From: Daphnia pulex
Lineage: Eukaryota; Arthropoda; Branchiopoda; Diplostraca; Daphniidae
Direction: 5' to 3'
Length of the DNA: 64,000 bases
NCBI RefSeq assembly: GCF_021134715.1
Contig: NC_060018.1
Span: 4,481,501 to 4,545,500 of the forward strand
Numbering within the stretch: position 1 is the first letter of the stretch; every line of letters starts with the position of its first letter. The notes below the pieces were generated by a model, which saw only the letters and a program-made list of their open reading frames with translations, was not told the DNA's origin and did no database searches. This document shows positions 48,589 through 58,470 of this stretch, in pieces. The translations under genes and the position numbers were made by a program.

Positions 48589-49497
48589 TTTTCTTCTTTC
48601 ACTTTCTGATATACCTCGTGGATTTGAAGAAAATGTTTGAACAAATAACTGGGCCTTAAATATCACAACATATAAAATCCGGCTATCGAATGATTAACTT
48701 TTTCTACTGCGAATTCATCTACAATTTCTCCCCACCAACTTTCGATTTCACGATAAAAATCACAACACGATTATGTCGTCTGCTAGGCTATTATGAAGTC
48801 AGTCCCCCCTCGTTGTGCAAGTTTGCATAATTTCATTTATCTTTAAAAAATAATATAATTTAAATAATAATTATTAAATTAATTTAAAAATAAATGTGTG
48901 TAGCTCATAATTGATAGCTATACAAAACAAATCTCACATTCAATATTATTCATTATTTTTAAATATTTGTAAACAAAGCGCCAATACTTGATTTCGAGCG
49001 TCTGCCAGCCTTCACAGTTTTGGCAAAATTTTTACAAAAACAATGTTCTTAAAAAAAGACAAGACCCTTCCAGGTTCGCCCTCGGGTATTAACGGGCAAG
49101 ATATCAGTTAAAAGCTTTTGCTTATATTTTCAAAAATTAAAATGTAGGAATTTCGTAAGATTTTGTTTATTGTAATTTCCTGGATTTTTTTTCTGTATCA
49201 TTTACGAAATAAAATAATAAACAATGTAAATTCTTGAGTTAAACTCAGACAGTGGTCCAATTTCTCCATCACAAGGGCTGAGGTAAAAAGGCAACAGTTC
49301 AGGGTACAACATCGAGGCAACAGTTCAGGTTACAAGATCGAAGCCATATTTTAGGAAAAAAGTTTGAGGCAAGGCAACAATTCAGGGAAACAGATGGAGG
49401 CAACAATTCGCGAAAAGATGGAGGCAATTAGCTGCAGTCGATGTTTAAGGACGTCAAGTAATTAAGATCTTCAGACAGTCAGTAAAAAAGGATTTGT
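48589..49497. other. AT-rich spacer with a degenerate tandem repeat
   Basis: Between the RMC1 start and the 3' end of the VPS33A-like remnant. The first part is very AT-rich and includes the RMC1 promoter. The part from 49290 holds repeated GGCAACA(G/A)TTC words. No coding motif was found. Confidence 0.55.
49290..49430. repeat. Degenerate GAGGCAACA tandem repeat
   Basis: Copies of GGCAACAGTTCAGG begin at 49290 and 49316; diverged copies (GGCAACAATTC) begin at 49373 and 49399, and a partial GGCAAT follows. Spacing is 26-57 bases. The repeat sits immediately 3' of the broken VPS33A copy. Confidence 0.7.
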
Positions 49498-51032
49498 TTA
49501 CTGATTGTCTTTAAGCCACTCCCTCAGCTCCCTTTCATCAGGTATATCCGGGTTGATCTAAAGAGAATACACAAGAAAAAAAAATCCCGATGAAAAAAAC
49601 TGCTGGAGAAATATTATTGAGTTTAAACTTACCATGATTACCGAATCATCGAAGGAGTCTAGGAATATTTCTCCACTATCGCGTGCGAATGCAGAAACCT
49701 TAACACCTCCAAATGCAACAATGGCGTTATCCAGGCTACTGAGCTGAAATAGCTTTAGCTTTGCGACTGAGTGCAGTACCCACGGCTGAAAAGTTCTTGT
49801 CCCTGCGAAAATAAATAACTTTAAAACTGTCGGAATCAAAATTTGTCTGATTCAAAATTTCACCTCAAATCAGCGTAAAGCTCTTCGGCCGAGTTTAGAA
49901 CAACAGATTTAACAGAGCTACCATCAGAGCGAGGTGACTGGCCCGCATGTGATGAGGCTTGAAAATTTTCTCCTGGAAGCTTGACTGTATCTAAATAACA
50001 ATGAAACCACAAAATGCAAGTAAAATAATTGTTTTACTCAGAAGCTAACAATACTTTCTTACTATGTTTTATTCCATAGAATTCGTCGATAAGACCCTCA
50101 TAGGTCAACTGAGTGACAACAGGAGTTATCAAATATACAGTCCTATCAATGATCATAAGAGTGTCGAACAACGGAGATATGGGGGGATCACAGTCTACCC
50201 CAATATCACTCGCATTCGAGTCATCAATTCGAATACGTTACGGGCATGGCGCCCCTTACCCACAACGTTGGGGAAAATGCCATATAAACTTTGGAGGGAC
50301 ATTAACCCATGAGCAATTTGGTGTAAGGAGCTGATTTCATTGTCAACATATAAATCCTGAGAATAAATTTGAAGAAATTGATGACAAGCAATCCCTTTCA
50401 AAGTTTGGCTCATAAATAAATACCTTGAAAACATTATCGAGTTCCATTGAAATGACATCACTATCTAGTGGGAAAAAATCAACAGGCAGTTCATCAATAG
50501 AAGTAAGAGTTCCATACACTCCTTTGTCCTAAATGAAGTAATAATTTTGTCAACAATTTCTTCTTCGCTGATTTAAGTAACTTTAACCAACCTTGAGCCG
50601 CTGTTCACATACTGCACTTCATCGGGAGATAAAAATTAACTGATATTCCTTACTAGCAGAATGTCCTTGGCTTTCTTCGCTGAAATGTAAATTAACTTAT
50701 TGTTGACTATTTAAAGTTAAAATATGTAGATTATTCATACCTGTGCAAGTTATCGGCAATACAATCCATCAGCTCAACTTCAGGTCTTGTGATGAACAGT
50801 ATATTTTTAACAGATATGGAAGGCAAGCACCCAGGTTTTAACTGGAACATTTTTACAACATCTAGTTCCTTAAGAAAACTGTATTCTGCCACCAAACCAA
50901 TGGGGCCAGTGAGTTGTTCATCCCAAAATATTGCCTAGCATAATTGATGAATTTACGTACATTTCTTAAATGGAATAGCACACACCAATATACCTTTGTT
51001 CCACTGAACTTCTCTAAAAGAGGAACAATATC
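49498..51032 (-). pseudogene. VPS33A (carnation)-like pseudogene with an unrelated 3' tail
   Basis: Spliced exons matching VPS33A, the SM-family subunit of HOPS/CORVET, are 50994-51032, 50741-50934, 50592-50679, 50424-50528, 50063-50356, 49864-49990 and the start of 49633-49802. Recognisable blocks: [98 protein letters not shown]. It is broken: an in-frame TGA at 50619-50621 (inside ...FIS-R-stop-SAVCEQRLK), a frameshift at the G run 50198-50201 with a stop at 50195, no 5' exon, and a TAG at 49736-49738 after AISAQ. Beyond that the sequence is no longer VPS33A, though a clean spliced frame (49633-49738, then 49498-49557) runs to a stop. Kept introns point to a duplicated genomic copy, not a retrocopy. 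Sequencing error could explain one lesion, not all. Confidence 0.85.
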
Positions 51033-51428
51033 CTGTAACAATAACAAAACTGTTGACGAAATTTATTTTTACTGAACAAGACATCAACAGACTGTCAACA
51101 GACAACCTAATGGTTTTTGTGGTTGTCCTAAGTCACAAAAAGCTAATGACTAAATCCGCATAAAATGAAATAAAATTTAGTATTACCAAATGAATCGAAA
51201 CTTACCTATCCGCTGAGATAAATTACTGTAAGTTTACACAAAAAGTTTGAAGAAAATCGATGCAGTAGTTTAGATTTCTATAAATTTATTCTGATTCTGA
51301 ATTAAAGGTTCTGGAAGCCTGGCCCAGAACACCGTACACTCCCCCCACATCCCTCCCCCTCCTACACACCCAGACACCCGCATTTACTTTAATGCCTTCT
51401 GGTAGTACAAGTACTACCCTCAGGGATA

Positions 51429-52095
51429 ATGTTTACTACTCGTAAACAACTTTATCGAAAATCGGGTAAAAAGGGAGTAGATCGCTTCGAATTCCTTCAA
51501 GAGTTGGTTAATGAATTCTATCAATCGAATTCTCTTGGTATGTTTCATCTTTAAAAACAAATTTTAAAAAATTACTACTAAATAATTTGTTTCAATTATT
51601 TTAGAAAGCCAAGAACAAGTTTTAGCTAATTTGGCCAATTTTGCGTATGATCCCTTGAACTATGATTATATCAGAGAACTCAAAATAATTGAATTGTTCT
51701 TAAACGGACTGCAAAGCAGAAATCCATTCTTTGTTGAATACTGTTTGAAGGGTATTTGTAATTTGTCCAATGATCCCCTGAACCAAGATATAATATTCAA
51801 ACACAATGGACTCAATCATATTAAAGAATTTGTAAAGTCTGAAAACCCTGATTTAGTGAAACACGGACTTACTACTTTGATTTTTCTACTTTCATCAGCA
51901 ATTCCATCAGGTAGTAAGATCTAATAAAAGTAACACCATTTTATGATTTTAATTTCTCATCTATGTTTATCAACAGATGTTGCCACTTCCGACTTGATTG
52001 CCCAGATTCAACTGTTAAAACATAGTGAAAATCAAAACATAAAGAACTTGGCTACCATTTTCTTAGAAGAGTCATCTGGCATCAGTTCAGGCTAA
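51429..52095 (+). CDS. ARMC7: ARMC7, armadillo-repeat protein
   Basis: Exons 51429-51537, 51605-51910 and 51977-52095 join in phase to 177 residues (human 198). Armadillo-type helices are visible: RFEFLQELVNEFYQS, EQVLANLANFAYDPLNYDYI, VEYCLKGICNLSNDPLNQDII, KHGLTTLIFLL, and the end IKNLATIFLEESSG, each aligning with human ARMC7. ARMC7 has been linked to the spliceosome in other animals, but its role is poorly defined. Its stop codon is only 11 nt from the next ATG on the same strand. It starts 397 bp from the VPS33A remnant, head to head. Confidence 0.92.
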
Positions 52096-52106
52096 CTTGA
52101 AAGGAA

Positions 52107-52571
52107 ATGTTCATCAAGAGAATAAAGTGTATACTCCAGAAGAGCACCAACATGAAGATGAATCTTGCTGAAGGGATAAACAAAAGATTTCTTCAATCAT
52201 TCATTCAGAAAGGCTCCACAGTAGTAGAACTTAAAAAAGTAACTTATGCAGATGTGGAAAGTTTTTCCAAGTTGACAGGTGACTTAAATTCAGTTCATTT
52301 TGGTGGGGAAGCTATAGTTCATGGGGTTTTGCTTAATGGCTTTGTCAGTGCTGTTCTTGGCACCCAGTTACCTGGGCCTGGTTATGTTGTTTATGAACAA
52401 TCAATGACTTTTCCAAATCCCTGTCGAGTTGGTGATGATGTAGAAATTCTAGTAGAAGTCGTAGAAGCCAGAAAAATTGTTGTCTGTAAATACGTGTGCA
52501 CAAGTATTAATCAGCAATGTGTTGTTCATCAAGGTACCGCTAAATTATTGAAATTTAAAGGATTAAAATAA
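52107..52571 (+). CDS. HTD2: Mitochondrial hydroxyacyl-thioester dehydratase (HTD2, MaoC-like)
   Basis: A single exon of 154 residues. HTD2 dehydrates 3-hydroxyacyl-ACP in mitochondrial fatty-acid synthesis, the pathway that feeds lipoate. A basic, amphipathic N-terminus (MFIKRIKCILQKS) fits a mitochondrial presequence. The MaoC hot-dog signature is FSKLTGDLNSVH with Asp59 and His64 as the likely catalytic pair, followed by IVHGVLLNGFVSAVLGTQLPGPG and SMTFPNPCRVGDDVEI. Two oddities: the usual Pro after Asn is Ser, and the stretch between His64 and IVHG is about ten residues shorter than in human. AATAAA overlaps the stop codon. The 11-nt gap to ARMC7 leaves no room for a separate promoter downstream of that stop, so a shared transcript is likely. 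Confidence 0.9.
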   Translation: MFIKRIKCILQKSTNMKMNLAEGINKRFLQSFIQKGSTVVELKKVTYADVESFSKLTGDLNSVHFGGEAIVHGVLLNGFVSAVLGTQLPGPGYVVYEQSMTFPNPCRVGDDVEILVEVVEARKIVVCKYVCTSINQQCVVHQGTAKLLKFKGLK

Positions 52572-52572
52572 A
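52567..52572 (+). terminator. HTD2 polyadenylation signal overlapping the stop codon
   Basis: AATAAA whose TAA is the stop codon of the dehydratase. Transcripts would end about 20-30 nt later, before the convergent GPCR gene ends at 52639. Confidence 0.6.
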
Positions 52573-52638
52573 ACCTACATCCATGTAGCCTATGCGTTTA
52601 TTTCTCGGCGCGTCTCTTCAGCTGATCTACGTTTAACT

Positions 52639-53852
52639 TCAAGCAGGAAGAGGACTGTTAGTCCGTTCCAAGAACTCCCTAGACAGTTTTTCAAAGTGTA
52701 ATGGGTGAATGTAAATACATAACTAATAAATTATAGGGATTAAATTAAAATTTACCAGAAATTTTCTGCCGCATTAGCTCCATGCTCTTCTCGATTTGCT
52801 GATTCTGTTTGCGTATTCTTACAAAACAAAAAATGCTTTGTCATTTGCATTTTGCCTTTGATTTCTATTCGGATGGCACGATTCAAGAGACCGTATAACA
52901 GTGGATTAATGCTGATTGATGCATACATAAGCCACGTCACCGTTATAGAGCCATTGTTTGTAACGTACCCAGGAACTGCGTCACACAGAAAATCTTCGTG
53001 ATGAACAATGGGGATCACGTTCAATACCCAATAGGGCGACCACAGTACAATGTAGGAACCGATTGTAAGCACTAACGTCTTGATTGCTTTATTACGTTTC
53101 TTATTAGAGACCATACTTGATTCTGTTTGCGAAACGACAACTGGATTTACAGTCCATATTCTTGGAGTCGTTTCATTAATTGGAGGAAACAGAGAAGGGG
53201 TCGGCTGAATTGTTCTTTGCACATTCTGTGCAACTCGGTAAATGTTTAAATACATTACTACGATAATAATGATTGGAAGTACATAGACTGCCAAAAATTG
53301 CAACCAACGGAAAATTGGATCCTGAAAACGATAGGCGTATGGCGCATAACAAGTTTGATCAGGTAATTGGAAAATTGGAATTAAAGCAAAAAGTATGCTG
53401 CCCGCTGTCACGATTGCGTTCAACAACGCATATTTTAATGCCGAAGCCGCATAAAATGGGCGAGTGATGGACACGTTTCTTTCAATTGCAATAGCAGAAA
53501 CCAACCAAGCGGAATTGTAAATTGAAAAATTATGTAGTACCTGCAAGGCGGTACACATACCCCAAGGAATGTCGTCAGTATGGTCATTCGAACAATTTGA
53601 ACCTGCTACCACCCACTTTTTTGAACCAGATTTCACATCATCGTAAATAACGATGGCCGAAGGGAATACAATTGACGTCGCCAAAAGTCCAGTTAGGGAA
53701 AGTGTAACGATGAACGAATTGGATGGATTTTTTCGTAAATTTTGAATCGATAATACTACTAAGAGAATAGCAATGTGAGCGATACAACCAATAATTGTTA
53801 CTATACACATAATTGCAAACCCAATCATCCAATAGCTGTCGGTGGAGGCCAT
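52639..53852 (-). CDS. Orphan class A (rhodopsin-like) G-protein-coupled receptor
   Basis: Nearly the whole receptor lies in one exon (52756-53852). It either runs to a stop at 52752 (366 residues) or splices over an 76-nt intron to 52639-52678, replacing the last residue with WEFLERTNSPLPA (378 residues). Seven hydrophobic segments are seen, starting at about residues 9, 44, 98, 139, 185, 255 and 300. Class A landmarks: Cys in TM3 (GMCTALQVL), ERN in place of DRY (IAIERNVSITRPF), LWSPYW in place of CWxP in TM6, and NPLLY in TM7. Loop 3 is long and Pro-rich. The ligand is unknown; biogenic amine or peptide receptors are both possible. A near-intronless receptor among intron-rich genes is common for this family. 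Confidence 0.88.
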
Positions 53853-54602
53853 CGTGGAGACTTAAGTGTTCCGCATCAGTCTAGAACCATCGCCGTAGTT
53901 CTTCCTTATCACATAGATACTGTCTAAACTGCATGTTGAAAGAGATATTGATGGTCGGTGGTCTGTACCTAGCAACTATCTTCAATTAGAAACATATGCA
54001 ATGAACATAAATTTTATTAACCGAGATATACATACTTCGATCGATAGACGAGTTGGGTTTGCGGAAGATACCAAGCTATATAACGTCCGGGGGGGTAAAA
54101 GATTCGAAGAGTTAGGAATGAATATCCAATTAGAATGTATTCCGTCATTTTTTTATGTTGTTGTTGTGTTTAAGGGGGAAATGATGATTTTTTTTTTTTA
54201 GTTACACGGTGAAATCCATCGAATTACACAATTATATCGTTATATACATGCACACACTGGTCGGCAGTAATAGAAATCCGGTTTGCCAATGAGTCGCATG
54301 CATTGCATTTATTACACAATTTTTAGGACATCGAATCAAATAATGTGGTGCTACCCCAAACCCGTCACAGTCGGCACATCTTACTCAATCAAGAGAAGCG
54401 CTAAACGCGAACTGCTAAAGCTTCTCGACTCCGCAACATTTGACTCGACAGCAACAAAATACATATCAACGATTAAAGTTGTCAAGATTCAACCGTCCGG
54501 ACAACTGCGAAAGCCATCAAAATAACAAAAAGAGAAGAGAAGCTTTTCAGATCGCGTAAGCCCGATTTAGCTTAACTTCTCGTCATAATGTGTGTGTGCT
54601 AT
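53853..54602. other. Spacer: GPCR 5' flank and MFSD14 3' UTR
   Basis: Both neighbours lie on the minus strand. Nothing coding was recognised; short open frames at 54001-54201 and 54283-54525 have no family features. Confidence 0.5.
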
Positions 54603-57600
54603 TTACAAGGCCGCAATCTCCTCTTCCAACGACAATGGATGCATCAGCGGCACTGATGTTGGACCTCCTACATTTCCATCGACAGGTGTTTCGGTTGGTC
54701 CTGACATTGCAACCCATCTGTTAACTTTAGAGAAAAGTGGAGCCGAGCTAAGCTCCGCAAAGTCAAATATGAATCAACGAACCTGATGACCTCCGAGCAT
54801 TTGACTTCAATGTTGAACCCAGTGGGCCTTCTGGGATGAAGAAGGCGACTAACAAAGCGCAAACCACTAAGAACGACCCAAATACGAAGGGTGGACCAGG
54901 AAGAGCCTATTGAAGATTCCAAATGCATAAATGCACAAATACAATTACAAACTCTTTGGTAAACTAACCCGAATCACTGAAATATCTTCTATGTGTGTCG
55001 TTTCATTAGTGTGCGAACCAGAATGCGAAAGTTTAACGGCATCCTTGTCGTTCAGATTGACATTAAAGAGGTAGAAAATGAGTCCATAAAGGGCTGGACC
55101 CAATCCGTTACAAAGACCACGAACTCCTGTGATCATTCCCTGAAACAAACAAAAAATAAGTTTTCATCCGACAGAAATGAGAAAGAGACAAAAGGGTTTA
55201 ACTTACTTGCACAAGCCCTTGCTTGTCGGCATCCGCGTGCATAGACACAAACGCAGAAATAGCTGGATACGAAATACTCGAGATAGCAGCTAAAACACCA
55301 GCAGACCACATCATCCTAACAAGAAAACATTCATTTAACATAAACAACTTAAAGTAGTTTATGGTCTTCTTTCTGTAAATCTAAAATAATAGGATAAAAT
55401 AAATCAATTTCTTACCACATTTGTGAACCAAAGCCGTACCAAGCCAACTGCAGCATCTCAAAAACTAATCCAATTAAAATCGTTGCTTTGGCTCCAACAG
55501 TTCTCATAAGCAGTCCTGAAAGTTCAAGTAATAGGTAAGACCGACGGAAAAAAATAAATACTGATAGAAATATTATATAGAACGAACCAAGAACTGCCGT
55601 CTGGGCGAAAACTGACAGTACCCCTACTACGGCAATGAAGGTTGCAACAGCTTCAGCTGAGAATCCCATAACCTGTAAATGTCAAAAAGAAAAAATTTGT
55701 CGTTATGTTCTTATTTAAAATGAAAGAATATTGATTAAGACAATTCTGAAACAAAGGATCGATATTGATTTCCATTTCCCAATGCGATAGATGTGAAATA
55801 AATTCGAGACCTCAACCATTTATCAATTTCTTAATTTCTCAAATACCTTCCTTTCTCTCGATAGAATAGGAAACTTCAGTCTTGAGAAAAACTATGCATC
55901 ATCACGTCGCAAGCAAGTATGATGCTATAAGATAAATTCCATAGCATAGTAGAACTCACCAGTTTCAGGTAGACGAAAAAACAGGAGTATTGGCCAGCTT
56001 CGGGTAAATAAGAAAGAAAGACAGTGACGCATAGCATCAAAATCGTGTTATCTTTGCCGACTTTTTTCAATGCCTAAGGGAAGAAAATGTTTTTTTTTTT
56101 TTTTAATCCTGATTTCTTTTCTCTTTAATTAAGAAAGAGGGTAAAACTGTACAGCAAAGGGATCCGCCTGTTCCCAGGAAATTGGTGCTCCCCACGATGA
56201 GGGGCGAACTTTCTCAGGCAATGACTCGGGAACAGCAACTAAAATGAAAAATACGTCGAGAAGAGCAACGGCAGTTGCAATCGCTACTACTAAAGTTTCG
56301 CTGTATACACGGCCAAGATAAGCTCCCAATGCTGGTGATGTTACCAACGACGCAGCAAATGTTGCGGACACCTGAAAGGGAAAGAGTTATAAATGAGTGT
56401 TTGCCTAATACGGAATAATGAAACTTACCAGTCCGTATGCTGCACTACGTTCGCTTTCATCGGTGACATCAGCCACGTACGCAAATACGACGGAAAACGT
56501 TACAGCAAATACGCCACTTATGGAAATCATGGCGAAGTACCACCATGTGTTTATATGGATTAAAGGAATAGGAGCGCAAGTGAAGAACACTGTCACGACA
56601 AGGAAGAATTTTCTGCCCCATACGTCCGACAAGGCACCGACAAGTGGTGCACTTAGAAAGGAAAGCAATCCCTATTTTAAATTTAAAAAAGAAGTTGGAA
56701 GTGAAAAAGGAAATAAATTTCACTATAAAATATGCTAAGAATTAATTATGTTATTATGAATTAATTTAATATTAACACAGCAAAACAAATCACGAGTTGC
56801 TTTAAGACAAGTTCAATGCGTTTTCTTAGAAAAAAGCTGCTTGGTAATCAGAGTCAACTAATTCCGTGGTAGAACTTTCACGTATCAGGAAGTAAACAAA
56901 TTTACAAGCAGCCTGCACGAGTGCACGACATGTTATCGAACCTTACCTACGATTCGTGAAAATAATAAAAAAAAAAGATTGAATATTTTTTTTTTTTTTT
57001 TTTTGCATTAAGATGTGTGGCCTACAGGAATACATATGTGCAGAGACACTTTCAGAGGATGACAGGTATATAAACTTGCTAGAGATAGTAAACACAAAAC
57101 AAGAGAAAGTGGCCTCAGGCAAAAGGCTTAAGTGGGTTGTGTTCCCTGCCAGAGCTTCAATCTAAGCTTTCACTATTTTCTCCCATATAGGTTAAGGGGT
57201 AAGTGGAGCAAAATACTTAAAGGCACTAGCTTAATGCGCTTCACTTGATATATTTTGAAATTTGCATACCTTGATTCCAACAATTAGTCCATTCATCAGA
57301 AATGTGTGATCAGGGAAAGTTTCATTTAAAACCTATGAAAACGATGAAAATGAGACAAAGCCTTTTAATGGTGGAAGAACTTTAACTTACTGTGATCATT
57401 GGAGTGGTAAGTAAACCCCAAGCGAAAAACTCCAGGAAGATGACCACCAATGCATGATAAAGACTTGGTTCCCCTATACCAGAACCCTTTAAAGAGAACA
57501 TAACATTTGTTACAGTCCAGCCAGACACATATGTCAATAACAGAAACAAAATCTTAATTAAAGGTGACAGGGCCACAAGTTGTTCAAGAGAGAATTGATA

Positions 57601-57700
57601 AACAGCAATAGCAACTTACAGTGATGAGGCCGTCCTTGAAAAAGTTTTTCCGGCCCCTTGTGAGCATAGAAGAAACTTTTTTTGAGCTCCTTCCGGGCAT
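54603..57700 (-). CDS. MFSD14: MFSD14/HIAT1-type major facilitator transporter
   Basis: Twelve exons in phase: 57620-57700, 57391-57486, 57270-57332, 56429-56671, 56153-56371, 55960-56073, 55588-55672, 55416-55515, 55207-55315, 54969-55139, 54783-54906, 54603-54724; 508 residues against 490 in human. It belongs to the 12-helix major facilitator family; mammalian MFSD14A/B are orphan solute carriers of Golgi and endosomal membranes. Seen: EPSLYHALVVIFLEFFAWGL, ETFPDHTFLMNGLIVGIKG, GALSDVWGRKFF (MFS motif A), FTCAPIPL, FAYVADVT, SLVTSPALGAYLGRVY, PESLPEKVRPSSWGAPISWE, SYLPEAGQYSCFF, MITGVRGLCNGLGPALYG. The last exon was fixed by the acceptor CTCTAAAG, which keeps the frame. A conserved N-terminal Lys/Arg-rich stretch follows the ATG at 57700. 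Confidence 0.94.
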
Positions 57701-58380
57701 TTTAGTACGATTACGCTCAATTTTAATCATCCAGCTCTGACATATAATTGACAACGTAACTAAAACTATACAGAATAACAAAAAAGGGGGCCTTTTAGAT
57801 TGGAACTCTACAATCCATGACAGTCCAACTTTTTTGGAATGAAGCAACTGCTGCTAACTACAGGCTAGACCATTCTCTCAGTCTTGTTCTTGTTCAGCCT
57901 TGGCAACAACGTTGCCAGTCCATTTTTCTTTCTCTTTCCTATGTTTGTTTGTTGTAAACATTATAATAGCACGTAAGGGCCGACCAACCACCAAAAAGAA
58001 CCGGAAAAAGTAATTTCTTTGTCAGTTATTAAAGAATTGTTTGCGGCCTTTCTTAAATGTCACCTTTTGACATGCATGGAAGACCCGTTCACGTTTATGG
58101 AGACACCCAAGAATGACACGTAAAGAAAGGAAAACATGCTGACACTTCCAGCTTGGTCTGCTTGTTATCGGATATGCACAATGAAGTGAATGACCTCTCG
58201 TCAATATAATGCAATTTATAAATTAAATGCATTAAGGCACGTTCGCCCACCGTTTGAAATAATGATGATGAAACCGGGCTGGCCCAAAATGTGCAAGGAA
58301 TTTTCACAACTTGAATTAGTAATTAACATCGCATTATTAAACTGACATCGCAATACGAAATACAAGATCGGAAGATTTAC

Positions 58381-58470
58381 CATGAGTGAGTAAGGACGTT
58401 CACTTTTCTTATCAGTTGTTTGTTGTTGTCTTTCTGGAGCAGAAGATTCCACGGTTTCAATAACATCCAT
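58381..58470 (-). CDS. Possible alternative first exon of MFSD14
   Basis: A 30-codon open segment (MDVIETVESSAPERQQ ... ERPYSLM) ends exactly at a GTAAAT donor in phase 0. MFSD14 exon 2 (57486) begins in phase 0, so joining them would give a transporter with a different cytosolic N-terminus, replacing the 27 codons of the exon at 57620-57700. It could instead be the first exon of another transcript. The support is composition, phase and position only. Confidence 0.4.
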
